Below are positions 45,180 to 55,287 of a stretch of DNA of 64,000 nt, in pieces. The stretch's first letter is position 1; every line of letters begins with the position of its first letter. The position numbers were made by a program, and so were the translations under genes. This DNA comes from Ulvibacter litoralis (GTDB lineage Bacteria; Bacteroidota; Bacteroidia; Flavobacteriales; Flavobacteriaceae). The DNA lies in contig NZ_FNBA01000001.1 of NCBI RefSeq assembly GCF_900102055.1, positions 1,141,085-1,205,084 of the forward strand, read 5' to 3'. The notes under the pieces are model-generated. The model did not search any database, was not told the DNA's origin, and saw only the letters and a list, made by a program, of their open reading frames with translations.

Positions 45180-45779
45180 CCAGAAATTAAGCATCACTAG
45201 CTGCGGTAGTATCCCTACAAAAAAACCAATAATAAGTTCTATTCCCGTATGCGAGTTTGTGTGTAAGCGCGAAGAAGCTACCCAGCCATTTGCGATAAAG
45301 AAAAAACCAATACCTACCAATACATTAACTTTAAAATGTATCCCTAAGGCTATTAAAAACATGGTTACACCTGCAATTCCCATTTGATGTAAACTAACTT
45401 TGAACTTTAAGAGAACGAGTATTAATGCACTAATGCTTGAAAAAAGTATGGCTACAAAGAAGTAATATAATTCGGGACTTTCATAAGGATCAAAAACCAT
45501 CTTAATAATCAACAGCAGTAATAGGCATTGTACCATTAGTGGAATCTTTCGTTCTCCTACACTTTGAAGATGAATACTTTGTAACACTCCTATATTTTTC
45601 AGTAGAAAGAAAACAATGATAGGTATGAACAGTGTGATAATTGCAATAGAGAATAAACGCGCTTGCATGATCTCTAACTCAATAAATCGAGGTGTCACGA
45701 TATAATATAAGGTTGCACCTAACAAAGGCATTAAAAGCGGATGAAATAAATAGGCGGCGAGGCGAATGAAGAAGTTCAT
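45174..45779 (-). CDS. Integral membrane protein, degenerate PAP2-like
   Basis: 201 residues with about six hydrophobic helices. I do not recognise an assigned family, but three remnants of the PAP2 (lipid phosphatase) active site can be traced in order: GERKIP (motif 1 region), KVSLHQMG (in place of PSGH) and SRLHTNSHTGIE, which reads SR-x5-H-x3-E where PAP2 has SR-x5-H-x3-D. It may be a divergent lipid phosphatase or an inactive relative. Its ATG shares one base with the rpoN stop, so it is translated with rpoN. Confidence 0.6.
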   Translation of the reverse strand: MNFFIRLAAYLFHPLLMPLLGATLYYIVTPRFIELEIMQARLFSIAIITLFIPIIVFFLLKNIGVLQSIHLQSVGERKIPLMVQCLLLLLIIKMVFDPYESPELYYFFVAILFSSISALILVLLKFKVSLHQMGIAGVTMFLIALGIHFKVNVLVGIGFFFIANGWVASSRLHTNSHTGIELIIGFFVGILPQLVMLNFWL

Positions 45780-47233
45780 TAAATCTCTTTTCTAAGTCTT
45801 GCGACCGGTAAATCTAATTGTTCGCGGTATTTTGCGACAGTACGACGGGCAATTGGATATCCCTTTTCTTTCAGAATTTTAGCTAGTTTATCGTCGGTTA
45901 ATGGCTTTCTTTTGTCTTCTTCTGAAATTGTAATCTCTAGTATTTTTTTTATTTCTTTGGTTGAAACATCTTCTCCTTGATCGTTTTTCATCGACTCACT
46001 AAAAAAGTCTTTAATCAATCGCGTTCCGTAGGGAGTATCAACGTATTTACTATTAGCAACTCTAGAAACCGTTGAAATATCCATATTAATTTTATCGGCA
46101 ATATCCTTTAAAATCATTGGTTTCAGTTTACGTTCGTCACCCGTTAAAAAATATTCTTCTTGCTGATGCATAATAGCATTCATCGTAACAAAAAGAGTTT
46201 GCTGACGTTGTTTGATAGCGTCAATAAACCATTTTGCAGCGTCTAATTTCTGCTTTATAAACTGAACGGCATCTTTCTGCGATTTCGATTTGTCTTTCGA
46301 CTCTTTGTAGCCTTTCAGCATGTTGGTGTATTCTCTCGAAACATGAAGTTCTGGAGCGTTTCTACCATTTAACGTTAATTCTAAAACTCCTTCCACAATA
46401 GTAATGGCAAAATCGGGAACAACGTGTTCTACCATTCGATTATTTCCAGAATAAGCACCTCCAGGTTTCGGATTTAAATTTTCAATTTCTTGAATAGCAC
46501 CACGCAATTGGTCTTCTGAAATGTCAAACTTCTGAAGTAATTTTTTATAGTGTTTTTTTGAAAAATGATCAAAGGCTTCTTCTAATATAGAAATAGCAAG
46601 AGCTACAGATTCTGTAGTGTCTTTTCGTTCTAATTGAATTAATAAACACTCCTGAAGGTCACGTGCACCTACACCTGCTGGATCTAAATCTTGTACAATT
46701 TTTAATACCTTTTCAATCTTGTCTTCACTGGTATAAATGTTTTGTGTAAACGCAAGATCGTCAACAATATCGATAAGTTCTCGGCGTATGTAACCACTTT
46801 CGTCTATACTCCCCACTAAAAACACGGCAATTTCCTTTTCCTCTTCATCCAGACGATAGGTGTTTAATTGTTGTGTTAAATGTTGAGTAAACGAAGTTCC
46901 AGAAGCATACGGCATGTCTTTCTCTTCATCATCGGCACTGTAGTTATTGGCAGAAAGTTTATAGCTAGGCGTTTCGTCATCGCTTAAATAATCGTCCACA
47001 TTGATGTCGGTTTCAATAACTTCACTGTCCGATTCGTATTCGTCTTCATTGTTAAAATCTTCATCGTACGTATCGTCATCATCTTTTCCTCCTTCAAGCG
47101 CAGGATTTTCATTCATTTCTTGCGAAATACGTTGTTCAAAAGCTTGCGTAGGCAACTGTATCAACTTCATCAGCTGGATTTGCTGAGGCGATAGTTTTTG
47201 AGATAATTTAAAGTTAAGCTGTTGTTTTAGCAT
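45779..47233 (-). CDS. rpoN: RNA polymerase sigma-54 factor
   Basis: A 484-residue sigma factor for enhancer-dependent promoters (-24/-12). Region I is Gln/Leu-rich (LSQKLSPQQIQLMKLIQLPT) for activator contact. A strongly acidic linker (about 50-110) and a core-binding domain (DLDPAGVGARDLQECL) follow. The DNA-binding domain carries DISTVSRVANSKYVDTPYGT and ends in the RpoN box (ARRTVAKYREQL). No enhancer-binding activator is in the window. The asnS terminator lies only 31 nt upstream of its start. Confidence 0.96.
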   Translation of the reverse strand: MLKQQLNFKLSQKLSPQQIQLMKLIQLPTQAFEQRISQEMNENPALEGGKDDDDTYDEDFNNEDEYESDSEVIETDINVDDYLSDDETPSYKLSANNYSADDEEKDMPYASGTSFTQHLTQQLNTYRLDEEEKEIAVFLVGSIDESGYIRRELIDIVDDLAFTQNIYTSEDKIEKVLKIVQDLDPAGVGARDLQECLLIQLERKDTTESVALAISILEEAFDHFSKKHYKKLLQKFDISEDQLRGAIQEIENLNPKPGGAYSGNNRMVEHVVPDFAITIVEGVLELTLNGRNAPELHVSREYTNMLKGYKESKDKSKSQKDAVQFIKQKLDAAKWFIDAIKQRQQTLFVTMNAIMHQQEEYFLTGDERKLKPMILKDIADKINMDISTVSRVANSKYVDTPYGTRLIKDFFSESMKNDQGEDVSTKEIKKILEITISEEDKRKPLTDDKLAKILKEKGYPIARRTVAKYREQLDLPVARLRKEI

Positions 47234-47263
47234 CGTTCTTTGTACTTACTTATAAAGTTAAAA

Positions 47264-47299
47264 AAAACTGGCTACTTACAGTGTAAAGTAGCCAGTTTT
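47264..47299 (-). terminator. Intrinsic terminator of asnS
   Basis: Perfect 14 bp stem AAAACTGGCTACTT/AAGTAGCCAGTTTT with an 8 nt loop; a run of T follows on the minus strand. It separates asnS from rpoN. Confidence 0.85.
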
Positions 47300-47374
47300 A
47301 ATAAAAGCTTATGAAAATATAGGAAGAAGCTGAAAGTAGAAGCTTTCAAACCCCTTTTTTGTCATTTTGCGATC

Positions 47375-48817
47375 TTAAAACTCGGCGTTACCAGGAGTTC
47401 TAGGGTAAGGGATTACATCTCTAATATTCCCCATTCCTGTTACAAACTGTACCATACGCTCAAAACCAAGTCCGAAACCACTGTGAACTGCAGTTCCAAA
47501 TTTACGAAGTTCTAAGTACCACCAAAGTTCTTTTTCGTCAATACCCATCGACTCCATTTTTGATTTTAGGACATCATAACGCTCTTCACGTTGTGAACCT
47601 CCCACGATTTCACCAATACCTGGGAAAAGAACATCCATAGCGCGTACTGTTTTTCCATCTTCGTTAAGACGCATGTAAAACGCTTTAATATTTGCCGGAT
47701 AATCAAATAATATCACAGGGCATTTAAAGTGTTTCTCTACTAGAAAACGCTCGTGCTCACTTTGTAGGTCAGCACCCCATTCTTCGATGATGTATTTAAA
47801 TTTTTTCTTTTGATTTGGTTTCGATCTTTTTAAGATTTCGATCGCTTCCGTATAGGTAACTCGTTTAAAGTTATTGTCTAAAATAAACTGAAGCTTTTCG
47901 CGTAGTTTCATTTCGCTACGCTCGGCTTGTGGCTTGTTTTTTTCGTCTTGAAATAAACGCTCTTCAAGAAACTCAAGGTCGTCAGCACAATTTTCTAGCG
48001 CATACGTAATGATATACTTGATAAAATCTTCAGCAAGATCCATGTTTGCATCAAGATCGTTGAAAGCTACTTCTGGTTCAATCATCCAAAATTCAGCCAA
48101 ATGACGAGAAGTATTTGAATTTTCGGCTCTAAATGTAGGTCCGAAGGTATAAACTTTCCCCAGTCCCATTGCGTACGTTTCTGCTTCTAGTTGCCCACTT
48201 ACAGTTAAGTTGGTTTCCTTTCCGAAGAAATCTTCTTTATAATTAATAGAGCCATCTTCATTTAAAGGTGGGTTTTTAGGATCAAGTGAGCTTAAACGAA
48301 ACATTTCGCCAGCACCTTCAGCATCACTTCCTGTAATAACAGGCGTATTCATGTAATTGAAACCGTTTTTCTGAAAGTAATCGTGAACGGCAAAAGCCAG
48401 TTTAGAACGGGTGCGCATAACTGCACTAAATGTATTGGTGCGAACGCGTAAATGAGCTTGCTCTCTTAGTGTTTCAATCGAATGTCTTTTAGGCGATAGT
48501 ATCGTTAATTTTACTTCTTCCGGATTTGCTTCTCCAAGAATTTCGACTTTTGAAACTTGTATCTCAACTGCTTGTCCCTGTCCTTGGCTTTCTACAAGTA
48601 AACCTCTCACGTGGATGGCAGCACCTACGGTAATTTTTTTAAGTATCTCTTCTTCAAATTTTTCAAAATCTACTACACATTGAATATTTTTAATAGTAGA
48701 TCCATCATTTAATGCAATAAAACGATTGCTTCTAAAGGAGCGTACCCAGCCTTTAACGGATACTTCATGAAGAGAAGGTTCACTTTTAAGTAAGGTAGCT
48801 ATTTCTATATGTTGCAT
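47375..48817 (-). CDS. asnS: Asparaginyl-tRNA synthetase
   Basis: A 480-residue class IIb synthetase charging tRNA-Asn. The N-terminal OB-fold domain ([20 protein letters not shown]) is followed by the catalytic core with motif 2 ([20 protein letters not shown]) and motif 3 ([18 protein letters not shown]). The absence of a GAD domain and the wording of motif 2 separate it from AspRS. A TATATTTA box lies roughly 35 nt upstream of the ATG. Confidence 0.96.
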   Translation of the reverse strand: MQHIEIATLLKSEPSLHEVSVKGWVRSFRSNRFIALNDGSTIKNIQCVVDFEKFEEEILKKITVGAAIHVRGLLVESQGQGQAVEIQVSKVEILGEANPEEVKLTILSPKRHSIETLREQAHLRVRTNTFSAVMRTRSKLAFAVHDYFQKNGFNYMNTPVITGSDAEGAGEMFRLSSLDPKNPPLNEDGSINYKEDFFGKETNLTVSGQLEAETYAMGLGKVYTFGPTFRAENSNTSRHLAEFWMIEPEVAFNDLDANMDLAEDFIKYIITYALENCADDLEFLEERLFQDEKNKPQAERSEMKLREKLQFILDNNFKRVTYTEAIEILKRSKPNQKKKFKYIIEEWGADLQSEHERFLVEKHFKCPVILFDYPANIKAFYMRLNEDGKTVRAMDVLFPGIGEIVGGSQREERYDVLKSKMESMGIDEKELWWYLELRKFGTAVHSGFGLGFERMVQFVTGMGNIRDVIPYPRTPGNAEF

Positions 48818-48872
48818 AATGGTTTTTTATGAATGCGTAAATATAATTTTTTAATTGTTATTTCTGAAAAAA

Positions 48873-51281
48873 TTACGTCTTAGACTCTAGTTCATCTTCG
48901 TCATCTTCACTGTCTGGAATAATTTTTAATGCAGGTTTTTTGAGGGTCTTTTTATTTGCAATACTTCGCTCTAATGAAAGTAATAAAGAAGGCAATAACA
49001 GAAGGTTTGCTAGCATTGCAAAAAGAAGCGTCATCGAAACTAAAGCTCCTAATGCTACGGTTCCTCCAAAGCTTGAAATGGTAAATACAGAGAACCCGAA
49101 AAACAAGACTATTGAAGTGTAGAACATACTAACGCCTGTTTCTCGTAACGCGGCATATACCGATCGTTTGATTTTCCAGTCGTTTACAATGAGCTCTTGA
49201 CGGTATTTTGCCAAAAAGTGAATGGTATCATCTACCGAAATACCAAAGGCAATGCTAAACACTAAAATAGTGGAAGGTTTTATAGGTACTCCTAAAAAGC
49301 CCATCAATCCTGCGGTTACTAATAAAGGCAATAGATTTGGAATTAACGAAACAAGAATCATTCTAAAGCTTCTAAACATCCAAGCCATAAATAAGGCAAT
49401 GAGTAAAATAGCGAGCGATAGTGAAATGACTAAGTTTTGAACCAAATATTTGGTCCCTTTTTGAAATACCAATGCTTTACCTGTGAGGGTTACATCGTAT
49501 CTTTCCGAAGGGAAAATTTTAGCAATCTTAGTTTTTAAGTCTTCTTCTATACGATCAAACCGTTCTGTTTCGGTATCCTTCATAAATGTAGTAACACGCG
49601 CATACTGACCTGTTGTGTCTACATAGCTAGACAGTAAATTTGTTTTGTCAGAACTGCTTTTAGCGTAGGATAGTAAAAAGGTTTGTTCTTGGTTGTTTGG
49701 GAGTTGATAGTACTCAGGATTGTTATTGTAATACGCCTGCTTAGAGTATTTAATGAGTTCAACGACTGAAAGTGGCTTTGAAAATTCTGGTATTTCTTGA
49801 ATGTAATCTTGTAGTTCATCAATGCGTTTAAGGGTCGCTAACTTCATCACCCCTTTTTTACGCTTGGTATCTACTAAAATTTCAAGGGGCATAATACCTT
49901 CAAATTCTTTTTCAAAGTACTTTATGTCTTTGTAGAATTCAGTTTTCTTCGGCATATCCTCAATAATACTTCCCGAAATTTTGATATTGAAAATTCCAAT
50001 AATGCTTACGCAAAGCAATGCAATGGCGGTAATGTAAATGGCAATGCGATGTCCGCGTACCATTTTTTCCATCCAGTTTACAAAGCTGTTAATCCACCCT
50101 TTGTTCAAGTGTTTTAAATGTTTGTATTTAGGAATGGCCATATAACTATACACAATTGGAATGATAAGTAAGCTCAATAAAAAGATAGCGATGATATTGA
50201 TTGAAGCAACAATACCAAACTCTTTAAGCAACTGACTGTTGGTTAAAATAAATGTAGCGAAACCTGAAGCAGTTGTTACGTTGGTCATTAAGGTTGCGTT
50301 TCCAACCTTGGTAATTACACGCTGTAGCGATTTTGCTTGATTCCCGTGTTGTTTTATTTCTTGCTGGTATTTATTAATCAGGAAGACGCAATTCGGAATT
50401 CCGATAACAATGATTAGTGGCGGAATTAAAGCCGTAAGTACCGTTATCTCGTAGTGCAATAAGCCTAAAATACCAAAGGCCCACATAACACCAATAATTA
50501 CGGTAACCATTGAGATTAAGGTGGCTCTAAAAGATCTAAAAAAGAAGAAAAAGATAAGCGAAGTTACGAGTAGGGCAGCACCAATAAACATCCCAATTTC
50601 ATCAATAATGTTTTGAGAGTTTAGAGTTCGAATATACGGCATCCCAGAAGTATGTACTTTTATACCGGTGTCTTTTTCAAATTGCTGAATTTTCGGAATT
50701 AAAACCTTGTCAATAAAATCTTTTCGTTCGGGCGTATTTACAATGTCCTTTTTAAGATAGATAGCGCTTCGTACCGATTTTTTATCGGGGCTATACACCA
50801 ATCCATTGTAAAACGGAAGGTTGGTAAAAAGTTCATGTTTGTAATCATCTACAACAGCTTGTGTAATGATAGAGTCTTTCACCAACGGAACCATCCTAAA
50901 GCCTTCAATGTCGGTTCTTTTTTCTAGTTTCTGAAGGTTTCCTAAAGAAAGGGCAAACTCTACTTCTGGTGATTTTATGAAATCTTCGGAAAGTTTATTC
51001 CACGCATTGAAATTTTTAGGGGTAAATAGCAGCGAGTCTTTTACGCCTAAAACAATCAAATTTCCTTCTTCGCCAAAGTGCTTTAAAAAACTATTGTACT
51101 CGATGTTAATTTCGTGGTCGTCGGGTAATAAATTCGCTTCCGTGTATGTAAAGCGCATGTGTTTCCATTGCATTGCCAAAGCGACTGTAATAGCTGCAAT
51201 TGCAATAAGAATGAACGCTCTGTTCCGTAGAATAAAACGAGCGGTTGCGCTCCAAAAACCAATGCTAAAAAGTTTATTCAA
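48873..51281 (-). CDS. MMPL/RND-superfamily transporter
   Basis: An 802-residue inner-membrane exporter made of two similar halves, each with one helix, a periplasmic domain of about 180-200 residues and five more helices. Helix 4 of the second half has IAFGISVDDTIHFLAKYRQE, the GxxxDD-type signature of MMPL proteins, supplying the proton-relay acids. It is shorter than drug-efflux RND pumps and has no adaptor or TolC beside it. Such proteins export lipids or lipid-like molecules in other bacteria; the substrate here is unknown. A tail of Asp/Glu closes the protein. It lies 77 nt downstream of the barrel gene. Confidence 0.85.
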   Translation of the reverse strand: MNKLFSIGFWSATARFILRNRAFILIAIAAITVALAMQWKHMRFTYTEANLLPDDHEINIEYNSFLKHFGEEGNLIVLGVKDSLLFTPKNFNAWNKLSEDFIKSPEVEFALSLGNLQKLEKRTDIEGFRMVPLVKDSIITQAVVDDYKHELFTNLPFYNGLVYSPDKKSVRSAIYLKKDIVNTPERKDFIDKVLIPKIQQFEKDTGIKVHTSGMPYIRTLNSQNIIDEIGMFIGAALLVTSLIFFFFFRSFRATLISMVTVIIGVMWAFGILGLLHYEITVLTALIPPLIIVIGIPNCVFLINKYQQEIKQHGNQAKSLQRVITKVGNATLMTNVTTASGFATFILTNSQLLKEFGIVASINIIAIFLLSLLIIPIVYSYMAIPKYKHLKHLNKGWINSFVNWMEKMVRGHRIAIYITAIALLCVSIIGIFNIKISGSIIEDMPKKTEFYKDIKYFEKEFEGIMPLEILVDTKRKKGVMKLATLKRIDELQDYIQEIPEFSKPLSVVELIKYSKQAYYNNNPEYYQLPNNQEQTFLLSYAKSSSDKTNLLSSYVDTTGQYARVTTFMKDTETERFDRIEEDLKTKIAKIFPSERYDVTLTGKALVFQKGTKYLVQNLVISLSLAILLIALFMAWMFRSFRMILVSLIPNLLPLLVTAGLMGFLGVPIKPSTILVFSIAFGISVDDTIHFLAKYRQELIVNDWKIKRSVYAALRETGVSMFYTSIVLFFGFSVFTISSFGGTVALGALVSMTLLFAMLANLLLLPSLLLSLERSIANKKTLKKPALKIIPDSEDDEDELESKT

Positions 51282-51358
51282 AATAGATGCAAATTAAGAA
51301 CGGCAAAGGTACTAATTCCTATGAAGGGGAACGCTTTTTTGCGATAGATTTATTTTGA

Positions 51359-52624
51359 CTAAAACTTTAAGTAGAAAGTGAACTTTAAAGAGATATTGTC
51401 GTCAAAATCTGGAAGGCTATAATACCCATAACGATACGCAAAACTCAATCCAAAACCAAAGAGGATTTTATTAAGCTCGACTCCCGATTCAGAATAAAGT
51501 TGATCTAATGTCTTAAAGTTTAGCCCTGTGTGATCCGTTTTGTTTTTTAAATCACCCAAAGCATGACGAGTAATAAGTACTAATTCGGGTTGTATTTTTC
51601 TTGAAATATTGAAGCGTCTCAAGCTATGTCTAACCTGAAGTGTGGTTAATTTGTCTGAGAAAAACTCGCCAAAATACATGGTTTCAAAACTCTTTCTGCC
51701 CGCTACAGAAAAGCGCTTTAATATTTTTCCTTTTGTAGGATTGTTAGGGTATGCGTGGTATAAATGTGTCAATGGAACATCTCCAAGTGCCAAAGCGTTT
51801 TCCCATAAAATGTGGGTAGAAGATAGGTTTCTTCTTTTTATGTAATAATCAAATTTTAATCCTAGTTTGGTGTAGTTAAAGTCACTTCCTTCAATTCCTT
51901 TTACACCTTGAGTAATCTGAGCACTAATTTTTGGAAACCCATCAAAGTATTCAATACGGCCGTCTTCCGCAGTAAAAAAATTTGTTTTCGGACTATATCG
52001 CATCGATACTGTAGCTTCTGCCACTGTGTAGTTGTTATAAAGCGTGTTGTTGATTACGTAATTATAGGCTAGTGTTTGTTCAATTTTACTTTTGGAGAGT
52101 CTAAATTCGGAATAAAATTTAGGTGAAAATTCATGCTGAATATTGGTTTGCCACGTTCTATGCTTGTAAAACTGTGTCACGTTTACCAATCGAGGTTCAA
52201 AAACGGAATATACTCTGGCATCGGTTAAAAAGTTGGAAGCACCAATTTCCATAATATCTTTGACGTAAAAAGCATTAAGCCAAGTGTTCTTATCTTTATT
52301 TAAACGAGCACTACCTCCAATGCTGTATTTTATTTGTTCGTCAATAAAACCTCGAGCAACATAACCGCTTATTTTGTAGGTTTCAGAAAGGCGATTGTTG
52401 GTTACACCTCCAAAACCAATACGTAAACCTTCATAATTGTTGTATTTAATAAGGTATTTTAAATCAGCATCGAAAAAGCCGATTGGGTAAAAACCAGTAT
52501 TAAATGGGTTTTGTTTTTTTTCTTGTTGGGAAGCTGTAGTGTCCTGCTTGGTTTGAATAGAGGGCTCTTGCGCAAATGCGGAAAAAAAGGTTAAAAAAGT
52601 AAGGAAGAGTAAAACCTTGCGCAT
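51359..52624 (-). CDS. Outer-membrane barrel resembling the C-terminal half of DUF5686 proteins
   Basis: 421 residues from the ATG at 52624; an extension to 52636 would need a TTG. A signal peptide (MRKVLLFLTFLTFFSAFAQ) is followed by a Gln/Lys linker and many amphipathic strands ending in aromatic LKFTFYLKF. YEGLRIGFGGVTNNRL and YKISGYVARGFIDEQIKYSIGG resemble the barrel of DUF5686/carboxypeptidase-regulatory proteins, but the usual N-terminal regulatory domain is missing. It is probably an outer-membrane channel or assembly factor. Upstream of the MMPL gene on the same strand, it might work with it in envelope lipid traffic; this is inference from position. Confidence 0.65.
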   Translation of the reverse strand: MRKVLLFLTFLTFFSAFAQEPSIQTKQDTTASQQEKKQNPFNTGFYPIGFFDADLKYLIKYNNYEGLRIGFGGVTNNRLSETYKISGYVARGFIDEQIKYSIGGSARLNKDKNTWLNAFYVKDIMEIGASNFLTDARVYSVFEPRLVNVTQFYKHRTWQTNIQHEFSPKFYSEFRLSKSKIEQTLAYNYVINNTLYNNYTVAEATVSMRYSPKTNFFTAEDGRIEYFDGFPKISAQITQGVKGIEGSDFNYTKLGLKFDYYIKRRNLSSTHILWENALALGDVPLTHLYHAYPNNPTKGKILKRFSVAGRKSFETMYFGEFFSDKLTTLQVRHSLRRFNISRKIQPELVLITRHALGDLKNKTDHTGLNFKTLDQLYSESGVELNKILFGFGLSFAYRYGYYSLPDFDDNISLKFTFYLKF

Positions 52625-52711
52625 ATAGGATTTCAAATCAATCTAAAGTGTAAAATTATAAATAAAGCGACAATTAAGTCGCTTTATTGTATGAATAAGA
52701 AATTAAAATGA

Positions 52712-53266
52712 TTAGACTGTCATTATTTCTTTTTCTTTATTCGCGAAAATTTCATCTATCTTATTGATGTGGAAATCGGTTAATTTTTGAACATCAATTT
52801 CAAGATTTTTCTTCATATCCTCAGAAATTTCTAGATCTTTAATGTCATTATTTGCGTTTTTACGATCGTTACGAACACCAATTTTAGATTCTTCAGCTTC
52901 GTGTTTTGCTTGCTTGGCTAAATCTCTTCTTCGTTCTTCCGTTAGTGGCGGAACAGTAATTATAATGCTCTCTCCGTTATTCATTGGGTTAAAGCCAATG
53001 TTCGCCTGGTGAATTCCTTTTTCAATTTCAGGAATAAGGTTTTTCTCCCAAGGTTGAATGGTAATAGTCATCCCATCGGGTGTATTAACGTTGGCTACTT
53101 GACTCAAAGGAGTAAGACTTCCGTAGTAATCTACCATTACAGCATTCACCATAGCAGGAGAAGCTTTCCCGGCACGAATGTTTATGTATTTTTTTTCAAG
53201 GTGAAGTAATGCATTGTGCATTGCTTCTTTTGTGCTATCTATTATGAATTTAATTTCTTCTTCCAT
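52712..53266 (-). CDS. frr: Ribosome recycling factor
   Basis: A 184-residue factor that, with EF-G, splits the post-termination ribosome. The three-helix bundle and the small beta domain have the expected sequence (KKYINIRAGKASPAMVNAV, DYYGSLTPLSQVANVNTPDG, PPLTEERRRDLAKQAKHEAE). Full family length. It lies 135 nt downstream of pyrH, the usual neighbour. Confidence 0.97.
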   Translation of the reverse strand: MEEEIKFIIDSTKEAMHNALLHLEKKYINIRAGKASPAMVNAVMVDYYGSLTPLSQVANVNTPDGMTITIQPWEKNLIPEIEKGIHQANIGFNPMNNGESIIITVPPLTEERRRDLAKQAKHEAEESKIGVRNDRKNANNDIKDLEISEDMKKNLEIDVQKLTDFHINKIDEIFANKEKEIMTV

Positions 53267-53401
53267 CTTTAGTAGTGTCTGCCTATACAGGTCTCATTTA
53301 ATTAAACTTAATTGTATTAAAAAAAGTGTGTTTCTTTAAAATTAAGATATATTTTTCAAAAACTAAGCCATTTTTTAAAAATAGGAATGACTTATGGGTT
53401 T

Positions 53402-54109
53402 TTATAAGTTAACTTTTGTTCCAATATTTTCACCAGAAACTACTTTCATTAAGTTTCCTTTGGTGTTCATGTCGAATACAATAATTGGCAATTCATTTTC
53501 TTGACTTAATGTAAAAGCGGTGGTGTCCATTACTTTTAGGCCTTTTCGAAGTACATCGTCAAAGCTTATTGAGTCAAATTTGGTTGCAGTAGTGTCTTTT
53601 TCGGGATCGCTAGAGTAAATACCATCTACACGCGTTCCTTTTAAAATAACATCTGCGTGAATTTCGATTGCGCGTAAAACAGCAGCCGAATCTGTAGTGA
53701 AATATGGGTTTCCTGTTCCTCCGCCAAAAATAACTACGCGTCCTTTTTCTAAATGACGAATGGCTTTACGGCGAATAAAAGGTTCTGCAACTTCGTTAAT
53801 TTTAATAGCGCTTTGTAAGCGTGTTGGAATCCCTTCGTCTTCCATAGCACTTTGCAGTGCGAGTCCGTTAATAACCGTTGCAAGCATCCCCATATGGTCT
53901 CCTTGTACACGATCCATTCCACGACTTGCACCAGCGACACCTCTAAAAATATTTCCGCCGCCTATTACAATGGCAACTTGTACACCTTTTTCAATAATTT
54001 CCTTAATTTCTTGGGCGTATTCTTGAAGGCGTTCTGGGTCAATCCCGTATTGACGATTTCCCATAAGGGCTTCACCAGATAATTTTAAAAGAATTCTTTT
54101 GTAGTGCAT
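53402..54109 (-). CDS. pyrH: UMP kinase
   Basis: A 235-residue hexameric kinase making UDP from UMP. It belongs to the amino-acid kinase fold: [58 protein letters not shown] are all canonical. It follows the tsf terminator and precedes frr, the conserved bacterial order rpsB-tsf-pyrH-frr. Confidence 0.97.
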   Translation of the reverse strand: MHYKRILLKLSGEALMGNRQYGIDPERLQEYAQEIKEIIEKGVQVAIVIGGGNIFRGVAGASRGMDRVQGDHMGMLATVINGLALQSAMEDEGIPTRLQSAIKINEVAEPFIRRKAIRHLEKGRVVIFGGGTGNPYFTTDSAAVLRAIEIHADVILKGTRVDGIYSSDPEKDTTATKFDSISFDDVLRKGLKVMDTTAFTLSQENELPIIVFDMNTKGNLMKVVSGENIGTKVNL

Positions 54110-54168
54110 AGCTTTGTTTTACGAAGGCAAAAATAATGAAAAATGTTGGATGTTTATTTAAAAATAAA

Positions 54169-54197
54169 AAAACCGTCAGCGAAGAGCTGACGGTTTT
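54169..54197 (-). terminator. Intrinsic terminator of tsf
   Basis: Perfect 12 bp stem AAAACCGTCAGC/GCTGACGGTTTT with a 5 nt loop, then a U-run, between tsf and pyrH on the minus strand. Confidence 0.88.
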
Positions 54198-54221
54198 AAA
54201 TACAAGATATTTTTTTGAAGC

Positions 54222-55187
54222 TTACGTTAAAGAAACTCTTTTAAATCCAACTACTGTTGCGTCACCTTTGCTAGCAACGTAAGCAGCTACATTCATAGAA
54301 TCGTCCATGATAAAGTTTTGATCTAACAATGCTTTTTCGTGGTCTAATGTAGTGTTGTCTGAAATAAAACGCTCCATTTTTCCTGGAAGAATTCTATCCC
54401 AAATAGCTTCTGGTTTCCCTTCAGCTTTTAATTCAGCTTTTGCATCTTCTTGAGCTTTTGCAAGAACCTCATCAGTTAATTGAGATCTAGAGATAAATTG
54501 AGGAACATTTTTAAGTGTTTTTCCTAATCTACCTAATTCGATATTGTCTTTTTCAATTACAGCAATTCTAGCTTCTGTTTCTGAAGCTACGAATTCTGGA
54601 GAGAAATCTTTGTATGAAAGTGTTGTTGCACCCATTGAAGCAACTTGCATAGAAACATTTTTAGCAACCTCAGCAGCTGTATCAGACGCAGCTGAAAGAC
54701 CTGTTAAAGCACCAATTTTGTTTCCGTGAATGTACCCACCAACGAAAGGAGCTTCTAAAATTTCGAAACCACCGATTTCAATTTTTTCTCCAATTACACC
54801 AGTTTGCTCGATTAATTTTTCTTCAACAGTCATTCCGTCGAAATCTGCTTTTAAAAATTCTTCTTTAGAATTTGTGTCTAAAGCGATATCGGCCATTTTT
54901 TGAGCCATTGCTACGAATGAGTCATTCTTAGCTACGAAATCTGTTTCACAGTTTAAAGAAACAATTACACCTCTTGTGTTAGCGTCGTTTACTTTCGCAA
55001 TTACAGCACCTTCACTAGAGTCTCTGTCGGCTCTTTTTTCAGCGATTTTTTGTCCTTTTTTTCTAAGGATTTCGATTGCTTTATTGATGTCACCTTCTGC
55101 TTCAACTAATGCCTTTTTACAGTCCATCATTCCAGCTCCAGTTTGTTTTCTTAATTGATTTACTTCTGCGGCAGTTATTTTTACCAT
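54222..55187 (-). CDS. tsf: Elongation factor Ts
   Basis: A 321-residue nucleotide exchange factor for EF-Tu, longer than the 283 residues of E. coli. The N-terminal UBA-like region (LRKQTGAGMMDCKKALVEAEGD) and the core motif NCETDFVAKN, whose Asp-Phe contacts EF-Tu, are intact. An insertion in the dimerisation part accounts for the extra length. Follows rpsB with a hairpin between the two genes. Confidence 0.97.
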   Translation of the reverse strand: MVKITAAEVNQLRKQTGAGMMDCKKALVEAEGDINKAIEILRKKGQKIAEKRADRDSSEGAVIAKVNDANTRGVIVSLNCETDFVAKNDSFVAMAQKMADIALDTNSKEEFLKADFDGMTVEEKLIEQTGVIGEKIEIGGFEILEAPFVGGYIHGNKIGALTGLSAASDTAAEVAKNVSMQVASMGATTLSYKDFSPEFVASETEARIAVIEKDNIELGRLGKTLKNVPQFISRSQLTDEVLAKAQEDAKAELKAEGKPEAIWDRILPGKMERFISDNTTLDHEKALLDQNFIMDDSMNVAAYVASKGDATVVGFKRVSLT

Positions 55188-55217
55188 CGTTATAAAGTTT
55201 TAATGTATTTGAAAAAA

Positions 55218-55266
55218 AAGGTCGTTTAATTTATTTCTATAGCAAAGAAAAGAACCAAACGACCTT
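55218..55266 (-). terminator. Intercistronic hairpin between rpsB and tsf
   Basis: AAGGTCGTTT and AAACGACCTT form a perfect 10 bp stem with a 29 nt loop, 21 nt past the rpsB stop, followed on the minus strand by eight U. It may attenuate transcription into tsf. Confidence 0.7.
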
Positions 55267-55287
55267 AGAGTGTTAACTAAAGTTTAT

